From: Gemmataceae bacterium
GTDB lineage: Bacteria > Planctomycetota > Planctomycetia > Gemmatales > Gemmataceae
Direction of reading: 5' to 3'
Assembly (NCBI GenBank): GCA_026419115.1
Contig: JAOAAA010000015.1
Span: 1-43,751 of the forward strand
Length of the DNA: 43,751 nt
Shown one piece after another: positions 21,887-31,100 of this stretch. How positions within the stretch are numbered: position 1 is the first letter of the stretch; each line of letters opens with the position of its first letter. The position numbers were made by a program, and so were the translations under genes. The notes under the pieces were generated by a model. It had not been told where the DNA came from. It saw only the letters and a program-made list of their open reading frames with translations, and made no database searches.

Positions 21887-21919
21887 TTACATGCTGAAGC
21901 TGCTACCGCAACCACAGGT
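21852..21919. repeat. 31-bp imperfect repeat: echo of the iscA 3' end
   Basis: Bases 21889-21919 cover the last codons of iscA (CGCGSSF region and the terminal Met). A copy with 26 of 31 bases identical lies at 21852-21882, beyond the stop codon, an offset of 37 bp. Confidence 0.75.
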
Positions 21920-22297
21920 GGTTTTCGCGTTCGGGTTCGAGATTTTGAAGCCGCGAGCATTCAAATCTTCGTGGAAATCGACCACGGCACCATCCAAGTA
22001 CAAAAGGCTCTTCTTATCGACAATCAGGCTCACGCCGTGTTGTTCGCTGAGTAAATCGACCTTCTCATTATAGACATGATCCAGATCGAGCTTGTTTTGG
22101 AAGCCGCTGCAGCCCCCGCCTCGAACGCTCAACCGCAGATACATTTTCTCGGTGGAACCGGAAGCCTCGTAGCCGGCGATGATGGTTTTCACTTCTCGGG
22201 CAGCCCGTTCGGTCAGGGTGACGGGGAAGCTCACTTCTGTCGGGGTGGCTTCGGTCTTGAGGGTGACAGTTTGTTGATCGACCACATTCGTAGACAT
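21887..22297 (-). CDS. iscA: A-type iron-sulfur carrier protein IscA/ErpA (HesB family)
   Basis: A-type carrier (136 residues) that receives Fe-S clusters from the scaffold and passes them to apoproteins. The three conserved cysteines are present: GGGCSGF around residue 71 and CGCGSSF at the C-terminus. A 25-residue extension precedes the core ERAAREVKTIIAGYE. AAGGAG lies about 8 bp before the ATG. It is the last gene of the isc cluster, 33 bp after iscU. SufA or ErpA are alternatives on sequence alone, but context favours IscA. Confidence 0.93.
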   Translation of the reverse strand: MSTNVVDQQTVTLKTEATPTEVSFPVTLTERAAREVKTIIAGYEASGSTEKMYLRLSVRGGGCSGFQNKLDLDHVYNEKVDLLSEQHGVSLIVDKKSLLYLDGAVVDFHEDLNARGFKISNPNAKTTCGCGSSFSM

Positions 22298-22330
22298 TTT
22301 TTGTACTCCTTATTTATTTATCTTAGAGGG

Positions 22331-22759
22331 TTACCCAACCGCAACGGGTTCTGGTTTGGCTTGTTGGGCAGCGACACTTTCTTGTTTTTCTTGATAATTT
22401 TTGATCGCAGCCTTGATGGCATCTTCGGCCAAAACGGAGCAATGCACCTTCACCGGAGGCAAAGCCAGCTCTTCGACAATTTGGGTGTTCCGGATGGCCA
22501 AGGCTTCTTCGATCGATTTCCCCTTCAGCCATTCGGTGGCCAAACTGCTCGAAGCAATGGCGCTGCCACAACCAAAGGTTTTGAATTTCGCGTCCTCGAT
22601 CTTACCGGTCAAAGGATTAACCAGAATCTGCAATTTGAGAACGTCACCACATTCGGGGGCACCGACCAAACCCGTGCCGACGGCCAGATTCGAGGGGTCC
22701 AAAGTGCCCACATTACGGGGGTTATTATAATGTTCGAGAATCTTTTCGCTGTATGGCAT
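22331..22759 (-). CDS. iscU: Iron-sulfur cluster scaffold IscU
   Basis: Scaffold on which [2Fe-2S] clusters are assembled with sulfur from IscS. The 142-residue protein starts MPYSEKILEHYNNPRNVG and keeps the conserved ligands: VGAPECGDVLKL, KTFGCGSAIASSS, and the Cys in PVKVHCSVLAEDAIK. The frame is open to 22825, but ATG 22759 matches the family start and has AAGGAT about 8 bp upstream. The C-terminal tail of about 20 residues (Gln/Glu/Ala-rich) is slightly longer than usual. The chaperone-binding motif LPPVK is present, although no hscA/hscB is nearby. Confidence 0.95.
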   Translation of the reverse strand: MPYSEKILEHYNNPRNVGTLDPSNLAVGTGLVGAPECGDVLKLQILVNPLTGKIEDAKFKTFGCGSAIASSSLATEWLKGKSIEEALAIRNTQIVEELALPPVKVHCSVLAEDAIKAAIKNYQEKQESVAAQQAKPEPVAVG

Positions 22760-22805
22760 AGTGAGTATCCTTAAATTTATAGAGTTTCCGATTAAAAATT
22801 CCTGA

Positions 22806-24023
22806 TTAATGGTGTGCCCATTCAATCGTCTTCAGATCAATCCCCTGTTGGGCCATTTCATACAGAGGGGACATCTCTCGGAGCCGGTTCACCTCACGGA
22901 CCACTAATTGAATGACATAATCGACTTCTTCTTCCGTGTTGAAACGCCCCAAGCCAAAGCGAATACTGCTATGGGCCAATTCATCGCCAACGCCCAGAGC
23001 GCGAAGAACGTAGCTCGGTTCCAAGCTGGCGCTGGTGCAAGCCGAACCACTCGAAACCGCAACATCTTTGATTCCCATCATCATCCCTTCACCTTCCACA
23101 TAAGCAAAGGAGATATTGACGTTTCCGGGCAGGCGTTCATCCGGATGACCATTCAGGTAGGTCTCGGAGAGTTGCTCCATGATACCCTTGCGGAGTCGTT
23201 CCCGCAAAAAGTAAAGTCGTTTCGCTTCTTCAGGCATTTCGGCTTGAGCGATCTCGCAGGCCTTACCGAAGCCCACGATCAATGGCACCGCCAACGTCCC
23301 CGATCGCATACCCCGTTCGTGGCCTCCGCCATCGATGATTGGTTCCAACCGCACGCGCGGGTCTTTCTTCCGAACGTACAAAGCACCGATTCCTTTGGGA
23401 CCATATACTTTGTGGGCGGTCATCGAAAGTAGGTCGATGCCCATTTCTTCTACATTCACAGGCACTTTGCCAATTGCCTGCACCGCATCGGTATGAAATA
23501 GAATCCCCTTCTCTTTGCACAGTTTGCCAATCGCTTTGATGGGTTGCAGAGTGCCGATTTCGTTGTTGGCAGCCATAATCGAAACCAGAATCGTCTTGTC
23601 CGTCATGGCTTCCCGAACCTGATCCACCGACACTTGACCATAACGATCGACCGGTAAATAGGTCACTTGGAACCCTTCTTTTTCCAGTCGTTTACAGGGG
23701 TCCAGAACGGCCTTGTGCTCGGTCGCTTGGGTGATAATGTGGTTCCCCTTTTTCTTATACATGGCAGCAACCCCCTTGATAGCAAGGTTGTTGCTCTCGG
23801 TGGCGCCGGAAGTAAAGATAATTTCCTTCGGATTCGCCCCAATTAACGAGCTGATCTGCCCACGGGCAATCTCCACCGCTTCTTCGGCCTCCCAACCATA
23901 GGGGTGGCTGCGACTAGCGGCGTTGCCATATTTTTCCGTGAAATAAGGCAACATGGTTTCAACCACGCGCGGATCGGTCCGCGTGGTCGAGTTATTATCC
24001 ATGTAAATGGGGAATTTCAACAT
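22806..24023 (-). CDS. iscS: Cysteine desulfurase IscS
   Basis: PLP-dependent enzyme that converts cysteine to alanine and a protein persulfide, the sulfur source for Fe-S clusters and for tRNA thiolation. At 405 residues it has the IscS/NifS length. Visible: [38 protein letters not shown], the PLP-binding Lys in [14 protein letters not shown], and the persulfide Cys in [15 protein letters not shown] (about residue 326). The C-terminus carries the [15 protein letters not shown]-like group-I region. AAAGGAT precedes the ATG, downstream of an array of 19-bp repeats that separates it from iscR. Confidence 0.95.
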   Translation of the reverse strand: MLKFPIYMDNNSTTRTDPRVVETMLPYFTEKYGNAASRSHPYGWEAEEAVEIARGQISSLIGANPKEIIFTSGATESNNLAIKGVAAMYKKKGNHIITQATEHKAVLDPCKRLEKEGFQVTYLPVDRYGQVSVDQVREAMTDKTILVSIMAANNEIGTLQPIKAIGKLCKEKGILFHTDAVQAIGKVPVNVEEMGIDLLSMTAHKVYGPKGIGALYVRKKDPRVRLEPIIDGGGHERGMRSGTLAVPLIVGFGKACEIAQAEMPEEAKRLYFLRERLRKGIMEQLSETYLNGHPDERLPGNVNISFAYVEGEGMMMGIKDVAVSSGSACTSASLEPSYVLRALGVGDELAHSSIRFGLGRFNTEEEVDYVIQLVVREVNRLREMSPLYEMAQQGIDLKTIEWAHH

Positions 24024-24040
24024 ATTCTTATCCTTTGATC

Positions 24041-24116
24041 TCTTTATCTTCTTGCGATCTTTTTATTTTCTTGTAGGTTCTTTATCTTCTTGCGATCTCT
24101 AAATCTTTTTGCTATT
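24041..24116 (-). repeat. 19-bp tandem array (about 4 copies) between iscR and iscS
   Basis: Units begin at 24041, 24060, 24079 and 24098. The first and third are identical (TCTTTATCTTCTTGCGATC), the second and fourth are decayed. In the mRNA sense each reads as a purine-rich AAGAAGATAAAGA-like block preceded by GATCGC. The array ends about 17 bp before the iscS start. Confidence 0.8.
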
Positions 24117-24133
24117 GGAGTCGCCTGATTTTT

Positions 24134-24616
24134 TTATTCATTGGTCGGAACGAGTTCTCGCCCCAAAACGGTCAATTCCGGTTGGAAAGTTTCACTGACC
24201 CCTTGCCCCGTTTGAATGATTTGGGCCAAGGTCGTTTCTCGCAGGACCCCTAAAATCCGCCGATGGATTTCTCGCAAGGGGCCTTTGATCGGACACAGAT
24301 TCTCGACGGCACATTCCGTATCCGTCTCTTCTGGGTGATGGGAACAGTTGGTCAGTTTCAAACCATCTTCCAACGACTCCAGCAACTCCCCGAGGGAGAT
24401 TTGGTCCGCACTGCGATTGAGCCGATATCCTCCGCGAACGCCCCGTTGGCTATTCAAAAATCCCTTTTGACACAGTTCCTTGAGAATGTTCGCCACAAAC
24501 GAGGGACTAAGGTTGTACTTCTTGGCAATTTCCCGAGCGCTTCCCCCCCCTTCATGGTTGACAAGATAGACCATGATGAGCAAAGCGTAGTCGGTTTTTC
24601 GGCTCAGTAAGGTCAT
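24134..24616 (-). CDS. iscR: Rrf2-family Fe-S-sensing transcriptional regulator (IscR-like)
   Basis: Winged-helix regulator of 160 residues. The DNA-binding part is MTLLSRKTDYALLIMVYL and SAREIAKKYNLSPSFVANIL followed by the wing RGVRGGYRL. Three cysteines in NCSHHPEETDTECAVENLC (Cys-x10-Cys-x5-Cys) fit an Fe-S-binding Rrf2 sensor, with a longer first spacing than E. coli IscR. The frame is open to 24664, but ATG 24616 matches the family start and follows GGGGAGATGGG. As first gene of iscRSUA it most likely represses its own operon when clusters are sufficient. A C8 tract encodes the GGG before SAREIAK. Confidence 0.9.
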   Translation of the reverse strand: MTLLSRKTDYALLIMVYLVNHEGGGSAREIAKKYNLSPSFVANILKELCQKGFLNSQRGVRGGYRLNRSADQISLGELLESLEDGLKLTNCSHHPEETDTECAVENLCPIKGPLREIHRRILGVLRETTLAQIIQTGQGVSETFQPELTVLGRELVPTNE

Positions 24617-24682
24617 CCCATCTCCCCTCTCTAATAGGGAACCGAATCTGGAGGTCTTGGCCAAGGCCCTGCGAATTCTAGT

Positions 24683-24701
24683 TTCCCTTTGAAACAGGGA
24701 A
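24683..24701 (-). promoter_or_regulatory. Inverted repeat in the iscR leader, candidate operator
   Basis: TTCCCT/AGGGAA arms of 6 bp separated by 7 bp, just downstream of the proposed iscR transcription start. The 12-mer AGGGAACCGAAT overlapping its right arm (24696-24707) recurs exactly at 24636-24647, 60 bp away and about 20 bp before the iscR start codon. The position suits repression by IscR itself, but the sequence does not match the E. coli IscR consensus closely. Confidence 0.4.
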
Positions 24702-24730
24702 CCGAATAAAAGAGGACTTATTCACTGCTA

Positions 24731-24759
24731 TTTATAAGAACCTATATCGCACTAATCAA
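24731..24759 (-). promoter_or_regulatory. Sigma-70-type promoter of the isc operon
   Basis: On the minus strand TTGATT (24759-24754) and TATAAA (24736-24731) are separated by exactly 17 bp. Transcription would begin near 24724, leaving a leader of about 108 nt before the iscR ATG. The region is shared with the divergent giant-protein operon. Confidence 0.6.
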
Positions 24760-24867
24760 GTCCTATTTCAAAAAAATGTCCTTTATCGAGGTCCAAACCC
24801 ATTAACCTGAAAAGTCTTCCTGTTTTTGATTGAAGGCAGGGAGGAGAGTAGGGTATATTGATTAAGA

Positions 24868-27800
24868 ATGGGAAGTTTAGGTAAAATGTTCGGGTATCGG
24901 TTCCCTTTTCTCGTGATTCTCACGATCACGCTGATTTTGTTGACTGTTTCGGAAGGTCGGGCCTTTCCCATCAATTGGAGTGATTTATTAAAGCCCAGCC
25001 AGATTCCGTCGGGATGGGTGATTCTCAGTCCGGAAAAGTACAAAGAACTTCTTGAGAAGGCCAATCAGAAAGAAAAGGGGACTGTTCCCGCAAAGTTCAC
25101 CCGTCCGCGATCGATCCAAATTCAGGCATCGTTAGATAAACGGGGCGATCGACAAATGGCCGTGCTAAAAGTGCTTGTCAAATACTCGGTCTCCCTGCCC
25201 CTTGAACCGGTCCAACTGGGTTTTCAGAAAACGCAACTTTTGGAAGCCACGAACGAAGAGGGAAAAACCCCCTATATGGATGTTGCGGAGGATCAATTGA
25301 TCGTCGTTCCCGATCGGGTCGGTGATCATCAATTGCGTTTGACCTTGGAAGCGCCGTTAACTCCCAAAGGACAGAAAGGGAGCGACCTAGGTTTCGATTT
25401 TGGGCTTTGCGGCACGCCGGTCACGGTTCTAAATTTCGATTTACCAAGCGGGGTGAAATCAGCCCAGTTGAGTACCCGAAACACCAAAGGCGAACTCGAA
25501 ACCGAATCGGTCTCGGCCGATCGATTCAAAGCGGGGGTTCCCTTGGGGACTGCCAGCAGTGTGAGCGTAGTCTGGGAAGATCAGGCCCGCAGGGGAGACA
25601 GCACCCGATCGAGCGAAACGGAAACAACGGTCACTTTCACCGACACGGAACAGATTACTGAATCGCGGATTCGTTTGCGGGGGACGGCGTTGGATTGGTC
25701 GATTCAGGCGCCTGCGAATGCGGAATTGACCCTGTTTCGATACGCACCCATTCCCCAACGAACGTTGATCGAGTTTAATCCCGAGCGGGCACCTACAGTG
25801 ACTCGTCCGGAACCGACTGCCAGCCCCATTTGGAAAATTTCATTCCGCGAGAATCCCCCTGCCGAATTTCTGGTGGTGGTGAATCATCGGCAAGCACGAC
25901 CTCGACCGGTGGACCCGAAGTATTCGGGGCCTTACGCCGTGGGAAATATTGCCCCTTTGGATGCGGGGAAAACGCCCGGTGTCGTGCGCATTTCGGCCCC
26001 CAATTCGGTGAAGATCACCCCGAATCTTAAAGGTGACACTCGCCGTGAAATTGATGAAACCACCTCGGAAGTGAGCTACCGCTACCTCAGTTTACCCCAA
26101 GCCGGTAAGACCTTTGCCGCACCTTTAGAAGTGACGCTACAGGGGTTGCCCGCCGCGATCCAAGCAAAACTGCGCTATCGCATAGAACTGGCGGAGAATG
26201 AATGGCGGCTCTCTTGCGAGGGGACGATTATTCCCAGTCGCACGGAGGTTGAGTGGATCGATTGGGAATTACCGGCTCCCTTTCGTCCGGTGCGGATTCT
26301 TCCCACTGATGCGGCAGAAAGTCTCGGCACCCCAAAAAACGTTGGCGAAAAAAGAATCCTTCGGAGCGTGTTGGTTGTCCCAAGGAAAACGGCCTTTACG
26401 ATCACGTTAGAAGCAACGGCACCACTCGCCTCATCGCTTTTATCTCCAGCGGAATGGAAGTTCGCGCCGCCTCGCCCGTTGAACATCAACGATCTAGAAA
26501 ATGATGTCGTCGTGGTGTTGCCCCCGAACCTCACCTTGTGGGGGGGCGTGCGGGAAATCGTGGGCGATCAACTGGGTAACATCCTGTACCCTTGGAATGC
26601 CACAGGCGTGCAAAGTTGGTCTGCGAGTCTCAGCCGACGACTGGGCCAAATTCATTTGCATTACGGGCCGCAACGCCCCAATCTCGAAGCGAGTTCGGTC
26701 TTGGATGTGGATTTAGTGGCCAAGGTTGCCCGAATGCAACAAACGCTCAACTTTCAACTCCTCGGGGCGCCGCCCACTCGGCTACGGTTGGCCTTTCAAT
26801 CCGAAATCAGTAACCTTTCGGTCTCTCAGGGAACCTTGAGCCGTCTGGGGGAACGTCGTTGGGAATGGACCCCGAGTTCTTCTTTCCCTTCCTCGCTAGT
26901 GCTTCGTTTCTCCCAAGCGATCGACAGCAAAAGCTCTGGTAATACTTGGGAGGTTCCACAAGCCCATATCGAAGGGCTGCATTATTGGGAAAATCGGGTG
27001 CGTCTTTGGGGAAATGCCCAAGTGGAGAACGATACTGTGTGGGAAAAACTCCCTCCAGAAGTCGTACCGAATCGGCCCAATTTACCTGCGTTGGTGGTGG
27101 CATCGGTCCTTGATGAGCCTTTACGATTGAAATGGGAAGCGACCGAGAAAAATTTTGTCGAAGGGAGTATCCGCTTCGAGCGCGTTTGGGTGCAAACTCG
27201 CCTGCAAGGAGAAAATTACGAACTGCGATGCCGTTTTGTCGCTCGGGAGGTATCGGCCACTATGGCCGAGTTCCAACTCCCTACCCAAGCCAAGGCCGTG
27301 CAAGCATTAATCAACGGCAAGTTGGTTACCCCCCTCCGGAGCGAAAACCTGCTTGAGGATCAAATTTGGCAAGTTGCCCTACCGAAATTAGCTCCCTCGG
27401 AGTTAGTGGTTGTGGAATGGCGGTACACTCTTCCGGAAAGTGCGGGAACCCGATTGACCTTGAATTCCCCGATCCCTCGGGGGGGGGGCATTCCAGAATG
27501 CCGCTGGTCGATGGAACGAAACTCGGCCTTTGCGATCCTTCTTCTCTCGGGGGGACGGGTAGAAGAACGACTCGATTTCTCCTCGGGATTACCCAAGTTC
27601 GAGGGGGGCACGCGCGAAGCGGAATTAGAAGAATGGTTGCTGGAAAATCCTTTGGCCTTAGAAAATGGGAATCGTCCCCTCGTGATTCAAGCTCCTGTGG
27701 GCGAAATCACCTTTGTGAAAATTCGTTACCAAATGCTGGTGGCCCTGACCTCGGGGGTGAGCTTCTTTGCCGTTCTTATACTGGCGGTGCTTCGACAACG

Positions 27801-28113
27801 CATCAGTTTGATTGCCTTTCTGTTGGCGGTGATTGTGGCCTTATGGGGTATGTATCCGCAAGCAGTGCGAACCATTTTGGTGGCCTGTGTTCCAGGGGTT
27901 CTGAGCGGTTTTCTTTACCTGTTGATTTGGATCACCATCAATAAAGTGATTTCCTACCGTAAATCCCGCGTGCCGACCTTCTCGCGGAATCTGGCTGCCT
28001 TGGATCGAACCTCAACTGTCTCGGGGTCCTCCGAAAGAAAAGTCCTGTCAAAATCGGCACAAAAGACGGTCGTTTCCGAAGAGCCTTGGTCGAACCCCGC
28101 AGAAGCCCCATGA
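24868..28113 (+). CDS. Giant secreted/membrane protein 1, function unknown (one module)
   Basis: Unrecognised 1081-residue protein. An N-terminal hydrophobic segment (FLVILTITLILLTV) fits a signal peptide or anchor. Next comes the motif ILSPEKYKELLEKA, then roughly 850 residues that read as repeated beta-sandwich-like strands (many alternating hydrophobic/polar stretches, no cysteine-rich or catalytic motifs seen), and a C-terminal cluster of about three membrane helices (residues 955-1030) with a basic cytoplasmic tail. This suggests a large periplasmic domain tethered at both ends. ATG 24868 has a poor ribosome site; ATG 24886 is possible. The TGA overlaps the next gene's ATG. Its N-terminal module aligns with two modules in that neighbour. 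Confidence 0.85.
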   Translation: MGSLGKMFGYRFPFLVILTITLILLTVSEGRAFPINWSDLLKPSQIPSGWVILSPEKYKELLEKANQKEKGTVPAKFTRPRSIQIQASLDKRGDRQMAVLKVLVKYSVSLPLEPVQLGFQKTQLLEATNEEGKTPYMDVAEDQLIVVPDRVGDHQLRLTLEAPLTPKGQKGSDLGFDFGLCGTPVTVLNFDLPSGVKSAQLSTRNTKGELETESVSADRFKAGVPLGTASSVSVVWEDQARRGDSTRSSETETTVTFTDTEQITESRIRLRGTALDWSIQAPANAELTLFRYAPIPQRTLIEFNPERAPTVTRPEPTASPIWKISFRENPPAEFLVVVNHRQARPRPVDPKYSGPYAVGNIAPLDAGKTPGVVRISAPNSVKITPNLKGDTRREIDETTSEVSYRYLSLPQAGKTFAAPLEVTLQGLPAAIQAKLRYRIELAENEWRLSCEGTIIPSRTEVEWIDWELPAPFRPVRILPTDAAESLGTPKNVGEKRILRSVLVVPRKTAFTITLEATAPLASSLLSPAEWKFAPPRPLNINDLENDVVVVLPPNLTLWGGVREIVGDQLGNILYPWNATGVQSWSASLSRRLGQIHLHYGPQRPNLEASSVLDVDLVAKVARMQQTLNFQLLGAPPTRLRLAFQSEISNLSVSQGTLSRLGERRWEWTPSSSFPSSLVLRFSQAIDSKSSGNTWEVPQAHIEGLHYWENRVRLWGNAQVENDTVWEKLPPEVVPNRPNLPALVVASVLDEPLRLKWEATEKNFVEGSIRFERVWVQTRLQGENYELRCRFVAREVSATMAEFQLPTQAKAVQALINGKLVTPLRSENLLEDQIWQVALPKLAPSELVVVEWRYTLPESAGTRLTLNSPIPRGGGIPECRWSMERNSAFAILLLSGGRVEERLDFSSGLPKFEGGTREAELEEWLLENPLALENGNRPLVIQAPVGEITFVKIRYQMLVALTSGVSFFAVLILAVLRQRISLIAFLLAVIVALWGMYPQAVRTILVACVPGVLSGFLYLLIWITINKVISYRKSRVPTFSRNLAALDRTSTVSGSSERKVLSKSAQKTVVSEEPWSNPAEAP

Positions 28114-31100
28114 AGAAATTTTCGCTGATTCGTCGGATAACTTCACTTCGTCGGTTTTTTCCGATTCGTGGAAGCTCTGTGATTCGTGAAAGCTCATCGC
28201 ATCGTGGAAACTCATCGACGACGTCTCGGTTCGCTTATGGGCCTATGCTTCTCGGTCTGGTGTTAGTCCCTTGGATGTTAGTCCATGCCGAGGGAATTCC
28301 GGATTGGAAAATTATCAAAATCACACCGGAAGAACTCCCTGCGATTCTCAAACAAAGTGGTCCTTTTGAAAAGCTCTCGGCCAAAGAATATGCCGAGTTA
28401 GTGACGTTGAGCCAGTCCCCGAAAAATCACGAGCAGCCGCGATTGATTCGGACCAAATACCGAGCCCGCTTACAAACCTTGACGATTGAAAGCAAAGGGC
28501 AAGCCAGCACGGCCCTGATTGGTTCGGCCGAGTGGAGCGTTTCTCAAAAATCGACATCCTTGCAAAGGTTAACCTTAGGGGAAATCAGCGTTGGGCTTGG
28601 TGTCCCACGTTGGCAAGATGGTTCTTTAGCTTGGCTAACGGGAGGTGAAAACTCGGCCTTGGTGTTAGATTCTGCCGGTGAGAAAACCTTGAACGTCGAT
28701 TGGTCCGCCCGAGGGGTTTCGGAAGCGGGTGAACTCCGCTGGGAATTGCGGCTTCCCAAGGCGCCGATCGCCGAATTAGAGTTGGAGCTACCCAATGGAT
28801 GGACCCCGTACACCTCTCAAAATGATCTGGTTTTTACGGGGCCTTTTGTTAGCAACGAGAACTTGAGAACTTGGCGAATTCACTTCGGGGGGGAATCCCG
28901 ACTGGAATTGGTTGTGCGTCCGCCCAATCAGGACAAGGCCCATTTATTTCATAAAGCTCAACTCGCTCATGAAGTTTTTGCCGACAAGCTCGTTTCTAAT
29001 ATCACCTATCAAATTGAATCGCAACCCTCACCGGTGGACGAATTCGTTTTTGTTATCGAACCAATAACCGAGGTGAGCGGGGTTCGGACCAACAACCTTT
29101 CACAATGGGCCGTTTCCACTCGCGAAGCCAATAAGAAATTACTCAAGGTGAAGCTCACCGAGCCTACGCATTCTGCCGTGCTGACGCTGAGTCTGCTGCA
29201 ACGGGGGCACCTCGGCGAGGAATGGAAGCTGCCACAACCCGATCTCCAAAATTCCACCCCGATTGGTTTAGAAGTCCGAACCATTTTTCCGGAAGAGGTC
29301 GTAGGTCAAGATTGGAAATTGGGGAGCTATCGGCTCGTTCAAGCAGCGGTGAACTCGGCCAATCTGTGGCTGGCCGATTTTTTACCAGTGGGTTCCCAAG
29401 GCGAGGGGCCTTTGAACCCCATTAGTTTTCGACCAAAATCGAGCGCGTGTCTTTGGAGTTGTAAGCAAGAGACCGTTTGGCTTCCCGACGATGCCGGCCG
29501 AATCGAATCGACCCTTTACTTGGATATTCAACGCGGAAGCCTGAATAAATTGATTCTCAAAGTTCCTGCGGGTACCGAAGTCGAACAAGTCGAGACAGCC
29601 GCCACGCCGGTTTCCGTTTCCCTTGGCGAAAGTGCCACTCGATTGGAACTTCACTTTGCAAGGCCTTTGAGCAAAGCAGACAAAGACCCTCTCAAAGTGC
29701 GTTGCCGCCTGCCCGTTTCTAATCTCCTCGAAGGGCGACCTTTCCCCGATTTGGAACCGGTCGGCATGCGAGAACGAAGTGGCTCGTATCGCATTCAACC
29801 TCCGGCGGGAATGATTCTCGAAACGCGAACCTTCCTCCCAGAAATACCCGATACCCAAACCAAGAGCTTCTCCTTCGGCTTAACAGGGGTCAGCGGTTTA
29901 CTCGACCTCAGGCCAGCGGTGGGGAATGTGCGGACCCACCTGATCGCTCAGATCAGTCCCGAGCGGATCTCGACCCGCTTAACGGTGACCCCGCAAAGTG
30001 GTAAACTTTCGGATGTGATTATTGTTGCTCCTCGGGAATTGCAGAATTGGTCCCCCCTTGGCGAGCAAACCACTCTCTCGGCTGAGGTGTTAGATTTCTT
30101 CCGGCTGATGGCCCCAAAACCGGACCTTTTAGGTTGGGGACTTCCCTCGCGGTCGGTCCACAAATTCCATTTCAGTAAACCGATGGAGCAACCGCTTACC
30201 TTTGTGGCTCAAGGCTCGGGGCCTGCGGATCGTTGGACCACTTTGCCCATCGTATTGGGAAGTCAAATGACCAGCGAGATTTCCTGTCCAGCTCGCTATC
30301 AGTTGGATTGTGCCGATTCTTCCCCGAACTCCGAGCGCTCGGCCCGATACGAATCTCGCATCGGCGTCCCGAACCTGTTGCGTGTGCGTTTGTCAGAATC
30401 ACAAGATCGGATCGAGGTCTCGGGCGCACAATTACAAAACGTCTGGTCGGCAACGGATCGATTGCGATCGACCCTCCGGTTTCGAGTTCGTGCGATTTCG
30501 GGGGGAGAATTGCCCATTTCTTGGCCTGAAAATGCCCGTATCCTTTCGATCAAAATCGGTGAGAAATTAGCCCCCCCCTCGAAAGAGCCTTTGGCGATTC
30601 CCCAAACACCGGAACCCCTGCCGATTGAGATTGAGTACGAGCAACCTTTCCGACGCGGGGTAGCCTTACAGCATCTTCAGCCCCCGTTACCTCAATTGCA
30701 AAACAACACGACCGGCATCGAACAAACATGGGTTTTGCCACCCAGTTGGACCGTGCTGAATAGTCGCTATTGGTATCAGCCCCAACCCTCGGCTCGATCC
30801 TCTCGATGGCAGACCTTGATTCAACCTTTCGTGGATGCCGATTTTTCCGAAACGTGGCGTTCGATTCCGCATCGTCATTCCGGTTTGTGGTTAGTTCACG
30901 TTCCCCAATGTTTGGCCTTGTGCGTTTGTCTTTCTCTGCTGTTGAGTTTGGGCTGTTTTGTTTTCCGCAAGGGAAAGGTAACCCTGTTCATTCTCAGCGT
31001 TGTTTTTCTTTTGAGTTCATTCACTTTGCCCGATGTGCTTCGCCCGTTGGTGCTCCTGAGTGCAGGGATTCTTCTGGTGACCTGCTGGCGAATGGGGACC

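Noticed and set aside
24041-24116. CRISPR-like array
   Set aside because: The units are contiguous 19-bp tandem copies without spacers.
24854-24859. TATATT as -10 box for the giant operon
   Set aside because: No -35 box at suitable spacing, and it would give a nearly leaderless transcript; cannot be supported.
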